This document shows positions 1 to 5,714 of a stretch of 10,083 nucleotides of DNA, in pieces (position 1 is the stretch's first letter; each line of letters opens with the position of its first letter). Made by a program: the position numbers and the translations under genes. The DNA comes from Archaeoglobi archaeon (GTDB lineage Archaea > Halobacteriota > Archaeoglobi > Archaeoglobales > Archaeoglobaceae): assembly GCA_029259455.1 (NCBI GenBank), contig JAPDIT010000060.1, positions 1-10,083 of the forward strand, written 5' to 3'. The notes beneath the pieces were generated by a model. It worked only from the letters and a program-made list of their open reading frames with translations, was not told the origin of the DNA and did not search any database.

Positions 1-76
1 AGTATTCATCCACGATTGGTTTGATTAGTTCCTTTATCGCATTTATCTCTTCAAGGTATTTATCCACCAAATCCAT
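1..76 (-). CDS. Hypothetical protein, N-terminal fragment cut by window edge
   Basis: An open frame starts with ATG at 76..74 and runs off the left edge, giving 25 residues (MDLVDKYLEEINAIKELIKP...VDEY). I do not recognise the family. The fragment is highly charged and looks like one amphipathic helix, which could be a coiled coil or simply an N-terminal helix. No Shine-Dalgarno sequence precedes the ATG, but a TATA-like box (97-106) is centred about 25 bases upstream, which fits a leaderless archaeal transcript and supports this start. The box lies within the last codons of the upstream flavodoxin-like gene. The ATG is in the same frame as that gene, but three stop codons (95-97, 89-91, 80-82) separate them, so this is not simply its continuation. 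Confidence 0.55.
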   Translation of the reverse strand, partial: MDLVDKYLEEINAIKELIKPIVDEY

Positions 77-94
77 AATTCAGCCGGATTATTG

Positions 95-406
95 TTAATT
101 TATATTACTTTTGGTGGGAACTAAGGTTACCATTTTAATTTTTCTGCTCTCTGCGTACCTTCTGAGAAAAGTTGTGACCGGGGGACAGTTCAGAGTCCAC
201 TTCGGAAAGCACAGCACGATTTCACTGCCGGAGGGTGGCTGAGTGTCGATTTTCACGCCGAGAAAGGGGATAAAGGAGAGGATGAGCCATATAATGTAGG
301 GTAGCTTGTAACTCTTTATCTCTCGCATCTCCCCACCAAATTCGGATGCCAGTATTTCCGCGATTCTCCTGCTGTTCCCAGTAAAGGTGTAGTAGTAGAT
401 TTCCAC
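95..406 (-). CDS. Flavodoxin-like protein, C-terminally truncated
   Basis: A 103-residue product starting at GTG (406..404). It begins with a beta strand and a flavodoxin-type FMN phosphate loop (MEIYYYTFTGNSRRIAE; T-G-N-S at residues 9-12). After a hydrophobic stretch (IIWLILSFIPFLGV, about residues 38-51) comes a second strand with the pattern EIVLCFPKW. Flavodoxin domains are normally about 140-170 residues and need later loops to hold the isoalloxazine ring; here the chain stops after the third strand region (KMVTLVPTKSNIN). So the FMN site is probably incomplete, and the gene may be a decayed remnant. The start is supported because the first strand lies directly after it. There is no Shine-Dalgarno site; an AT palindrome (420-433) lies about 20 bases upstream, rather close for a TATA box. 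I infer an ancestral electron-transfer role; present function is doubtful. Confidence 0.6.
   Translation of the reverse strand: MEIYYYTFTGNSRRIAEILASEFGGEMREIKSYKLPYIIWLILSFIPFLGVKIDTQPPSGSEIVLCFPKWTLNCPPVTTFLRRYAESRKIKMVTLVPTKSNIN
97..106 (-). promoter_or_regulatory. TATA-like box for the gene at 1-76
   Basis: On the minus strand this reads AATATAAATT, centred about 25 bases before the ATG at 76. That spacing fits an archaeal TATA box with transcription starting at or next to the start codon. It overlaps the 3' end of the flavodoxin-like gene. Inferred from composition and spacing only. Confidence 0.4.
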
Positions 407-419
407 AAAATAGGTTTGA

Positions 420-433
420 GTAAAAATTTTTAC
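420..433. promoter_or_regulatory. Palindromic AT box between divergent genes
   Basis: A perfect 14-base palindrome, GTAAAAATTTTTAC, lies in the 46-base gap between the leftward flavodoxin-like gene (start 406) and the rightward orphan (start 453). Its centre is about 26 bases from 453, a good TATA distance for a leaderless transcript, and about 20 bases from 406, which is short. It may serve both directions or be a TATA box overlapped by an operator. Confidence 0.4.
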
Positions 434-452
434 CCTTTGCCCTACTTAATGC

Positions 453-731
453 ATGCCAGCTTACATTTTCAGCAAGGAGAACTTCCTCAAGTTTCTGGAG
501 GGGCACCTGGATGAGGATGTCGTCATCGTTGTGTCGAGTGACGTAACGGATTTCAGAAAGGAAGTGACGGAATCTCTTGTGGGAGAGAAGGAGTACTGCT
601 TCGCAGAGTTTGCCATTCCTGCGGATATATTCGATGCTGATGAGGAGGAGCTTGACGAGCTCATGAAGTATGCAATCGTGTTTGTGGAGAAAGAAATGTT
701 AAGCGAAGCCGGAAAGAAGGCTGTTAGATGA
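453..731 (+). CDS. Small acidic orphan protein (AF2331-like)
   Basis: A 92-residue protein starting at ATG 453, with no Shine-Dalgarno site but with a TATA-like box about 26 bases upstream. I count 23 Asp/Glu against 10 Lys/Arg, so it is strongly acidic; a run of acidic residues sits at about 57-67 (FDADEEELDE). There is no signal peptide or membrane segment. From memory it matches AF2331 of A. fulgidus, an 11-kDa protein reported to form an interdigitated homodimer with a new alpha+beta fold and no known function; I could not check this here. Its stop overlaps the ATG of the next gene (ATGA, 728-731), so the two are very likely translated together. Given the basic nuclease-like neighbour, it could be a partner or inhibitor that mimics nucleic acid charge; that is inference only. 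Confidence 0.85.
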   Translation: MPAYIFSKENFLKFLEGHLDEDVVIVVSSDVTDFRKEVTESLVGEKEYCFAEFAIPADIFDADEEELDELMKYAIVFVEKEMLSEAGKKAVR

Positions 732-1117
732 GGTGGCAGGAATTTGAGGAAGAGGTAAGGAAAATCTGCGAGACTCACGGCTTCTCCACCAAGTTCAGGT
801 GCGTGTTTAAAGATGGAAAGAGAAAATCGGAGATCGATGTTGTTGCTGAGAGATACGGCATCGTGCTTTGCTTCGATGCAAAGCTTTACTCTGCTTCAAG
901 ATACAGGCTTTCGCAGCTCAAAAAGGAGGCAGAAAAGCACAGGGAGAGAGTGGAGCGATTTTCAGCAATAACGGGAAAGAGGGCAGTTCCGGTAATCGTG
1001 AGCTTCATCGACGATTCCCTCCGCTTTCACTCTGGATGCATCATCGTCCCCTATCATTCTCTAAACGAGTTCCTCGCCAATCTGCATTACTACCTTGCAG
1101 AGTTCGGTTTTCTTTAG
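728..1117 (+). CDS. PD-(D/E)XK nuclease-like protein
   Basis: A 129-residue protein. The layout fits a minimal restriction-endonuclease-like fold: an N-terminal helix with glutamates (E7-E9), then E35-I-D37-V-V, a short turn, and D50-A-K52 at the end of the next strand, i.e. the D...(D/E)xK metal-binding pattern. A long charged helix follows (about 60-80), then a strand (VPVIVSFID, about 92-100) and a final strand and helix (CIIVPYHSLNEFL). Similar cores occur in Hjc-type resolvases and Mrr-like enzymes, and about 130 residues is enough for the catalytic domain alone. The protein is net basic by my count, unlike its acidic upstream partner, with which it shares an ATGA overlap. Substrate unknown: DNA repair, defence or RNA processing are all possible. 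The stop overlaps the convergent gatA stop by 4 bases. Catalytic activity is inferred from motifs only. Confidence 0.75.
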   Translation: MRWQEFEEEVRKICETHGFSTKFRCVFKDGKRKSEIDVVAERYGIVLCFDAKLYSASRYRLSQLKKEAEKHRERVERFSAITGKRAVPVIVSFIDDSLRFHSGCIIVPYHSLNEFLANLHYYLAEFGFL

Positions 1118-2481
1118 TCCTGCATCCTCTCGCCAAGCCATTTCCCGAAGTTGAGAAGCGTGTTTTCCGAGAAGTAGTTCCCAATCACCTGCAGTCCTAC
1201 TGGCAGACCCTTCTCGAATCCAATGGGAACGCTCAACGCCGGAAGTCCGGCAAGATTGATTGGAACCGTGTTGACATCGGCCTTGTACATCGTCAGCGGG
1301 TCAGCGAGCTCCCCTATTTTGAAGGGTAGCGAGGGCATGGTGGGTGAGATGAGAACGTCGAACTCCTCAAAGGCCTTTTTGAAGTCCCTTATGACGAGCG
1401 TTCTGACCTTCTGTGCCTTAAGATAGTATTTCCCGTAGTAGCCTGCAGACAAGGCGTAGCTGCCGAGCATTATCCTCCTTTTCACCTCATCCCCGAATCC
1501 CTCTGCCCTGACCTTTGAAAAGTACCTCCTCCACGAATCGAGCTTTTCTAATGCGTAACCATATCTTACACCGTCATATCTGGCGAGGTTTGATGATGCC
1601 TCGCTCATGGCGATGATGTAGTACGCTGCAAGGGCGTACTTGAAGGACGGCATGCTTACTTCCTCGACCTCATGCTTCTCCCTGATGACCTCAACAGCCT
1701 CGCTGAAGCGCTTCATCACATCTTCATTGCCCCCCATCTCTGCAATCACACCTACCTTCAGTTTCCTATCTTCAGGAACGAATTTGAACTCCTTTCCGGA
1801 ATTTGTTGAATCTCTCCTGTCTTTGCCCGCAATAACTTCAAGCAGGAGAGCGAGGTCGTCAATGCAGTCAGCCATCGGGCCTATCTGCTCCAAGGAGTTT
1901 GCGTAGGGGATGAGACCATACCTCGAAACGAGGCCGTAGGTCGGTTTTAAGCCGTATATGCCGCAGAAGCTCGCGGGACACCTTATGCTCCCTCCTGTAT
2001 CACTTCCCAATGATAACACTGCCTCGTCTGCCGCTATTACAGCAGCACTTCCTCCACTGCTCCCTCCAGCAACTCTGTCGAGGTCATAGGGGTTTCTCAC
2101 AACACCGTAGTAGCTGGTTTCCGTCGTGGTGCCCATTGCAAACTCATCCATGTTGGCCTTTCCGATGATGATTGCTCCCTCAGCCTTTAATCTCTCAACC
2201 ACATGGGCGTCAAAAACGGGTTTGTAGTTGCTGAGCATTTTCGATGCGCATGTCGTGAGAATGCCTTTGGTGGAGATGTTGTCCTTCACCGCCACCGGAA
2301 TTCCGGCAAGCCTGCCCTTAAGCTCCCCTCTGTCGTACTTCTCCGCCATTTTCAGTGCTTCATCTCTGCAGACGGTTATGTAGGCGTTGAGCTTGCTTTT
2401 CTCAATGCGTTCGAGCATTTCGGAGATGGCATCGTAGCATCCTTGAGTCTCAACCTTTCCCCTCCATTCTGTTACCCTCAC
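1114..2481 (-). CDS. gatA: Asp/Glu-tRNA amidotransferase subunit A
   Basis: A 455-residue amidase-signature protein. GatA frees ammonia from glutamine (or asparagine) for the GatCAB complex, which converts Asp-tRNA(Asn) and/or Glu-tRNA(Gln) to the amidated forms in the cytosol. The Ser-cisSer-Lys triad is visible: K66 in PVAVKDN, S141 in AGGSSGGSAA, and nucleophile S165 in SDTGGSIR; their spacing (75 and 24 residues) equals that of characterised GatA proteins. Length is slightly short of the usual 470-485. The start is GTG (2481..2479), overlapping the gatC stop as GTGA, with a GAGGGTGG Shine-Dalgarno-like stretch a few bases upstream. No gatB is present in the window. Because archaea use GatDE for Gln-tRNA(Gln), the archaeal GatCAB role is probably Asn-tRNA(Asn) formation; this is family knowledge, not seen here. 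The 3' end overlaps the convergent nuclease-like gene by 4 bases. Confidence 0.96.
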   Translation of the reverse strand: MRVTEWRGKVETQGCYDAISEMLERIEKSKLNAYITVCRDEALKMAEKYDRGELKGRLAGIPVAVKDNISTKGILTTCASKMLSNYKPVFDAHVVERLKAEGAIIIGKANMDEFAMGTTTETSYYGVVRNPYDLDRVAGGSSGGSAAVIAADEAVLSLGSDTGGSIRCPASFCGIYGLKPTYGLVSRYGLIPYANSLEQIGPMADCIDDLALLLEVIAGKDRRDSTNSGKEFKFVPEDRKLKVGVIAEMGGNEDVMKRFSEAVEVIREKHEVEEVSMPSFKYALAAYYIIAMSEASSNLARYDGVRYGYALEKLDSWRRYFSKVRAEGFGDEVKRRIMLGSYALSAGYYGKYYLKAQKVRTLVIRDFKKAFEEFDVLISPTMPSLPFKIGELADPLTMYKADVNTVPINLAGLPALSVPIGFEKGLPVGLQVIGNYFSENTLLNFGKWLGERMQD

Positions 2482-2759
2482 TCAACCACCCTCGGCCCCT
2501 TGAAATGACCGTCTTCCTTATGCTTAGCATTGCTCAAAGCCTCCTCCTGCGACAAACACTCACCTTCTACATCCTCTCTGAAGACATTTGTGATTGGAAG
2601 AACGTGAAATGTTGGCTCAATGTCCTCCTCAACCTCATCAAGGATGTTGAAGTAATCGATAATCTTTTCAAACTCCTTTCTAAACTTCTCAGCCTCCCCC
2701 TCAGTTATCTCGATTTTGGCTAATTCTGCTGTGTGGTAAACGTCCTCGAGGGATACCAT
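2478..2759 (-). CDS. gatC: Asp/Glu-tRNA amidotransferase subunit C
   Basis: A 93-residue protein with the GatC pattern: an N-terminal helix with AELAKIEITE (about 11-20), a helix ending in IIDYFNILDEV, then DIEPTFHVLPITNVFREDV (about 45-64), and the terminal NAKHKEDGHFKGPRVVE. GatC wraps around the GatA-GatB interface and stabilises GatA folding; it has no catalytic site of its own. The usual length is 90-100, so it is complete. It starts at ATG 2759 with no clear Shine-Dalgarno site; a TATA-like box (2781-2788) lies about 25 bases upstream. Its stop is embedded in the gatA start (GTGA), which argues for coupled translation and equal amounts of the two subunits. Confidence 0.95.
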   Translation of the reverse strand: MVSLEDVYHTAELAKIEITEGEAEKFRKEFEKIIDYFNILDEVEEDIEPTFHVLPITNVFREDVEGECLSQEEALSNAKHKEDGHFKGPRVVE

Positions 2760-2780
2760 GAGAGCAAGTTAAGGTTGAGT

Positions 2781-2795
2781 AATAAATTGTTTTCC
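2781..2795 (-). promoter_or_regulatory. TATA/BRE-like promoter of gatC-gatA
   Basis: On the minus strand this reads GGAAAACAATTTATT: a purine-rich BRE-like element followed by a TATA-like box centred about 25 bases before the gatC ATG. It sits in the 60-base gap behind aroE, so gatCA may be transcribed separately from aroE, by readthrough, or both. Confidence 0.45.
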
Positions 2796-2819
2796 AAGAA
2801 GAGTTGTGGTGAAACAGCT

Positions 2820-3638
2820 TCAAAACCTCTTAACTTTCAAAGCCTTCAGAGCAGCTCCCCTCATAATCTCGACATCTGGTTCAACACCAGTCCAGATCTC
2901 AAATGCCTTGGCACCCTGATGTACGAGCATCTCTATACCGTAAACAACCCTGCAACCCCTCCTTTTGGCCTCTAAAATCAGCGGTGTGTTCATCGGGTTA
3001 TAGACTGTATCAAAAACCAGCTCGACACCATCCAGCAGTGAAGACGGTACGGGCAGCTCAGCTTTGAAACCGCTCATTCCAAGTGGAGTGGTGTTAACCA
3101 GAACGTTGATTTCTCCCTTGAGCTCTCCAACTTTGCTCAGCGGCCAGAAGATGCACTCTCCATACCTCCTCAACATCTCTGCTGCTTCCCTGCCCCTTGA
3201 TTCCGTCCTGTTTGCCAAAATTACGGTGGAACCCATCTCCAGCAAAGCCAATGCTGCAGCTTTCCCCGCCCCTCCTGCCCCTACAACCAGAGCAGTTTTT
3301 CCATCCAAATCGTTCCCGGCAAGCGCAGCTTTCACACCATAGACATCTGTGTTGTATCCAACCATCTCTACCAAGTCGATTGTGTTCACAGTCCTGATCT
3401 TCGCAGCCTCACCTTCAAGTTCAACAAACTCAACAACACTCTCTTTAAACGGAATTGTTACATTCAACCCCTTAAATCCTAAAGCTTTAGCACCGAAAAC
3501 AGCATCCTTCAACGCATCAGGTTTAACTTCAAAAGCTAGATATATGCCCTCTATTCCTGCATCCTTCAAAGCTGCGTTGTGCATTGCGGGAGAGACGGAA
3601 TGCTTGACAGGAAATCCAACGAGGCCGAGGTAGAACAT
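2820..3638 (-). CDS. aroE: Shikimate dehydrogenase (NADP+)
   Basis: A 272-residue AroE, the usual length. It reduces 3-dehydroshikimate to shikimate with NADPH in the chorismate pathway for aromatic amino acids. Substrate-binding domain: HSVSPAMHN (13-21), NVTIPFK with catalytic K65, VNT (84-86) and GYNTDVYG with catalytic D98. The nucleotide domain has the glycine loop GAGGAGKAA (120-128) and NRT (143-145), where Arg suits NADP+ phosphate. VNTTPLGM and FDTVYNP follow, and the C-terminal GIEMLVHQGAKAFE contains the conserved Q241. All key residues are present. The ATG at 3638 has no Shine-Dalgarno site, but a TATA-like box lies about 30 bases upstream. The gatC and gatA genes follow on the same strand after 60 bases; no functional link between the two activities is known to me. 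Confidence 0.97.
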   Translation of the reverse strand: MFYLGLVGFPVKHSVSPAMHNAALKDAGIEGIYLAFEVKPDALKDAVFGAKALGFKGLNVTIPFKESVVEFVELEGEAAKIRTVNTIDLVEMVGYNTDVYGVKAALAGNDLDGKTALVVGAGGAGKAAALALLEMGSTVILANRTESRGREAAEMLRRYGECIFWPLSKVGELKGEINVLVNTTPLGMSGFKAELPVPSSLLDGVELVFDTVYNPMNTPLILEAKRRGCRVVYGIEMLVHQGAKAFEIWTGVEPDVEIMRGAALKALKVKRF

Positions 3639-3660
3639 GATGCATATCTAGCTGGTAGGT

Positions 3661-3677
3661 AAAAAAGTATTTTTCGG
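3661..3677 (-). promoter_or_regulatory. TATA/BRE-like promoter of aroE
   Basis: On the minus strand this reads CCGAAAAATACTTTTTT, a purine-rich BRE-like start followed by an AT-rich box about 25-35 bases before the aroE ATG. It is separate from the rightward box at 3697-3707, so this divergent region seems to hold two promoters back to back. Confidence 0.4.
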
Positions 3678-3696
3678 AGTACATGGAGGGAAGCGG

Positions 3697-3707
3697 TAAA
3701 TATTTTA
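3697..3707 (+). promoter_or_regulatory. TATA-like box of the aIF2 beta operon
   Basis: TAAATATTTTA is centred about 29 bases before the ATG at 3731, and no Shine-Dalgarno site lies between them. This fits a leaderless or near-leaderless transcript and helps choose 3731 over the longer in-frame reading from 3683, whose ATG lies upstream of this box. Confidence 0.5.
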
Positions 3708-3730
3708 TCCAAAGCTGCATAGTATGGGTA

Positions 3731-4141
3731 ATGAGAAGTTATGAGGAACTCCTTGAAAGAGCCTTTGAAAAGCTTGCCGACAGAGAGGTTAGCAGGAAAG
3801 GAAGATTTGAGATTCCAAAAGTCAGCATTCAGAGAGAAGGAGCAAGAACGATCCTGAAGAACTTTTTCCAGATTGCCAAAACGCTCAACAGGAACGAGGA
3901 ACATTTGTACAAATTCCTCGTTAAATCACTCGGTACTGCCGGTTTCATCGACAACGGAAGGTTGGTTCTTCAGGGTAAGTTCACGGAAAGCGAGCTGCAA
4001 AAGGAAGTCGATGACTACGTAAAGCTGTATGTCCTGTGCAAAGAGTGCAACTCTCCTGATACAGAGTTCATAAAAGAGGAGAGAGTACTCATGCTCCGCT
4101 GCCTTGCCTGTGGGGCAAAGCACCCGGTGAGAAACATCTGA
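3731..4141 (+). CDS. eif2b: Translation initiation factor aIF2 subunit beta
   Basis: A 136-residue aIF2 beta, the normal archaeal size. In the aIF2 alpha-beta-gamma complex it helps deliver initiator Met-tRNA to the small ribosomal subunit. Order of parts: an N-terminal helix (YEELLERAFEKL) that binds the gamma subunit, a central alpha/beta domain (about 27-95; RTILKNFFQIAKTLNR and HLYKFLVKSLGTAG are typical), and a C-terminal zinc ribbon with C103-x2-C106 and C124-x2-C127. The frame is open upstream to an ATG at 3683, which would add 16 residues (including FIQSCIVWV) unlike the family; the TATA box at 3697-3707 lies inside that extension, so I chose 3731. Its stop shares one base with the next start (TGATG), so it begins a three-gene operon. 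Confidence 0.96.
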   Translation: MRSYEELLERAFEKLADREVSRKGRFEIPKVSIQREGARTILKNFFQIAKTLNRNEEHLYKFLVKSLGTAGFIDNGRLVLQGKFTESELQKEVDDYVKLYVLCKECNSPDTEFIKEERVLMLRCLACGAKHPVRNI

Positions 4142-4434
4142 TGTTCAGAATGCGAATTTACAGGGTGAAGGGGGAAGTGCTCGTTGCCGTCTGCGACTCG
4201 GACATAGTTGGTAAAACCTTCAGAGAGGGAGAGCTTAAACTGGAGGTGAAGGAGAGCTTCTACGGAGAAGAGGAAGTCGGAGAGGAGGAAGTCAAGAGAG
4301 CTTTGAGAAATGCAACGATTGCAAACATTACTGGCAGCAAGGCCGTTAAGCTCGCCATAAGGATTGGTATTATAGATAAAAACAGAATTCTTTACATTGA
4401 AGGATGTCCGCACGCTCAAATGGTGGTAATTTAA
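4141..4434 (+). CDS. DUF424 family protein
   Basis: A 97-residue protein that looks like the archaeal DUF424 family (COG2412), whose function is not known to me. Typical features visible: a beta-rich N-terminus (VLVAVCDSDIVGKTFREGELKLEV), KESFYG (37-42), an acidic helix (EEEVGEEEVKRAL), a hydrophobic helix (about 60-77), and the terminal GCPHAQMVVI with the conserved PHAQ. No signal peptide or membrane segment. The ATG at 4141 overlaps the aIF2 beta stop by one base and has GGTGA at 4126-4130 as a possible ribosome-binding site; a second ATG at 4150 (MRIYRVKG) is the alternative start. The next gene starts 31 bases before its stop. Placement after aIF2 beta suggests a role near the ribosome or initiation; that is guilt by association only. 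Confidence 0.85.
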   Translation: MFRMRIYRVKGEVLVAVCDSDIVGKTFREGELKLEVKESFYGEEEVGEEEVKRALRNATIANITGSKAVKLAIRIGIIDKNRILYIEGCPHAQMVVI

Positions 4435-5714
4435 TCCCTACACAGGAGATAGCGGCAAAGGTTCTGGCGGAGGTCGAAAGAAGCAGAATTTCGGTTAAGT
4501 CTGCTGTTCAGAAAATTGCCGGAGGATTTGACTACAAGATTAGGGGAAGTGTGCACGCTTACAGCCTCGAAACTCTCAAAAGGCTGAACGCAATAGATTT
4601 TTACCTTAAATCGACACTCAAAAACTTCGATAGGCTTGACCTCTTCACGAAAAACCTTCTCAGGATCGCGGTTTACGAGATGAAGTACAAGGGAGTCCAT
4701 CCTGCACTGGCAACAGACTCCGCTGTGAGAATTGCGAGGAAGAAGGGAAAAGCACCACTCGTTAATGCTGTCCTTAGAAATGTGGAGAAACTCGAAATCT
4801 CTGTCGAAGACAGGTTAAAAGAAATTTCTCTCAAATACTTTCACCCTGAGTGGTTTGTGAAGTATTCCATCGAGCTTCTGGGTGAGGATGAGGCGTTAAG
4901 GCTGATGGAGGCAAACCTGAAGAACCCTCAGGTTTACGTGAGGGTGAACGAGCTTAAAAGCTCCGTTGAGGCTGTTAGAAGATATCTGGAAGATAACGGA
5001 GTTATACTTGAGGAAACCTTTCTTGAGGAGGTTTTTCGCGTCAAAAGTTACGATAAACACCCTGCATCACTGGAATGGCATTCAAAAGGCAAATACGTCA
5101 TACAGGATCTCGCTTCGTGCTTCGTCTCTAAAGCCCTAAACCCATCTCCTGGTGAGGTAGTTCTCGACCTTGCAGCAGCGCCGGGAATGAAGACAGCCCA
5201 TATGGCGATGCTCATGCAGAATGAAGGTAAAGTTGTGGCCGTTGACAACTCTCTAGAAAGAGTAAGAAGGATGAAGAGCAAGCTGAAGCAGCTTGGCGTT
5301 AAAATTGCAGAGGTAAAACTTGGAGACGGATGTAGGTTTGAGTATGAGGCTGATAAGGCCCTCGTAGATGCTCCCTGCTCCTCAACCGGCAACTACGCAT
5401 CTCAGCCAAATGTGAAGTGGACGTTCGACGAGCGAAAGTTCAAATCCACTTTAAAAGTTCAGAGAAAGATGATAGAAAACGCCCTGAAAAACGCTCAGGA
5501 AGTCGTTTACGCGACCTGCTCGATAACCTTTGAGGAAAATGAAGGAAACCTGCTGAAAGTAGGAGCAAAAGTTCTGCCCTTGCCGTCACCATTCGGCAGA
5601 GGAGTTAGGGAGTTTAAAGGCGTGAAGTTCAGGGACTGGGATAAGGTTGTTCGAAGCTTTCCGTACCTGCACAATACAGCGGGATTCTTCATCTCAAAAC
5701 TGGCAAACCTTTAA
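4404..5714 (+). CDS. NusB-domain RsmB/NOL1-type RNA m5C methyltransferase
   Basis: A 436-residue protein with two parts. Residues about 12-130 form a helical NusB-like RNA-binding domain (LLRIAVYEMKY and NAVLRNV are typical). Residues about 140-436 form the NOL1/NOP2/sun methyltransferase: SAM motif VLDLAAAPGMKT (253-264), acidic loop VAVDNS (278-283), LVDAPCSSTG with C325, and VYATCS with catalytic C372, ending in GFFISKL. Both cysteines of the m5C mechanism (attack on C6 and product release) are present, so it should methylate cytosine C5 in rRNA or tRNA. The architecture matches bacterial RsmB (16S C967), but the target here cannot be read from sequence. The ATG at 4404 overlaps DUF424 by 31 bases; I see no good later start before the domain. 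Its last 21 bases overlap convergent cobS. Confidence 0.92.
   Translation: MSARSNGGNLIPTQEIAAKVLAEVERSRISVKSAVQKIAGGFDYKIRGSVHAYSLETLKRLNAIDFYLKSTLKNFDRLDLFTKNLLRIAVYEMKYKGVHPALATDSAVRIARKKGKAPLVNAVLRNVEKLEISVEDRLKEISLKYFHPEWFVKYSIELLGEDEALRLMEANLKNPQVYVRVNELKSSVEAVRRYLEDNGVILEETFLEEVFRVKSYDKHPASLEWHSKGKYVIQDLASCFVSKALNPSPGEVVLDLAAAPGMKTAHMAMLMQNEGKVVAVDNSLERVRRMKSKLKQLGVKIAEVKLGDGCRFEYEADKALVDAPCSSTGNYASQPNVKWTFDERKFKSTLKVQRKMIENALKNAQEVVYATCSITFEENEGNLLKVGAKVLPLPSPFGRGVREFKGVKFRDWDKVVRSFPYLHNTAGFFISKLANL

Noticed and set aside
461..778. Ser-rich 105-residue minus-strand frame opposite the acidic orphan
   Set aside because: The serine runs are the antisense of Asp/Glu codons; no independent support.
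868..1329. 153-residue plus-strand frame across the nuclease-like gene and the gatA end
   Set aside because: It overlaps two well-supported genes in other frames, shows no family features and has no promoter or ribosome-binding site.
2760..2819. Reading aroE-gatC-gatA as a single functional operon
   Set aside because: A 60-base gap with its own BRE/TATA-like element separates aroE from gatC, so a shared transcript is possible but not shown.
3683..3730. Longer aIF2 beta start at ATG 3683 adding 16 residues
   Set aside because: The extra residues do not look like the family, and the TATA-like box at 3697-3707 would lie inside the coding region; ATG 3731 gives the standard 136-residue protein.
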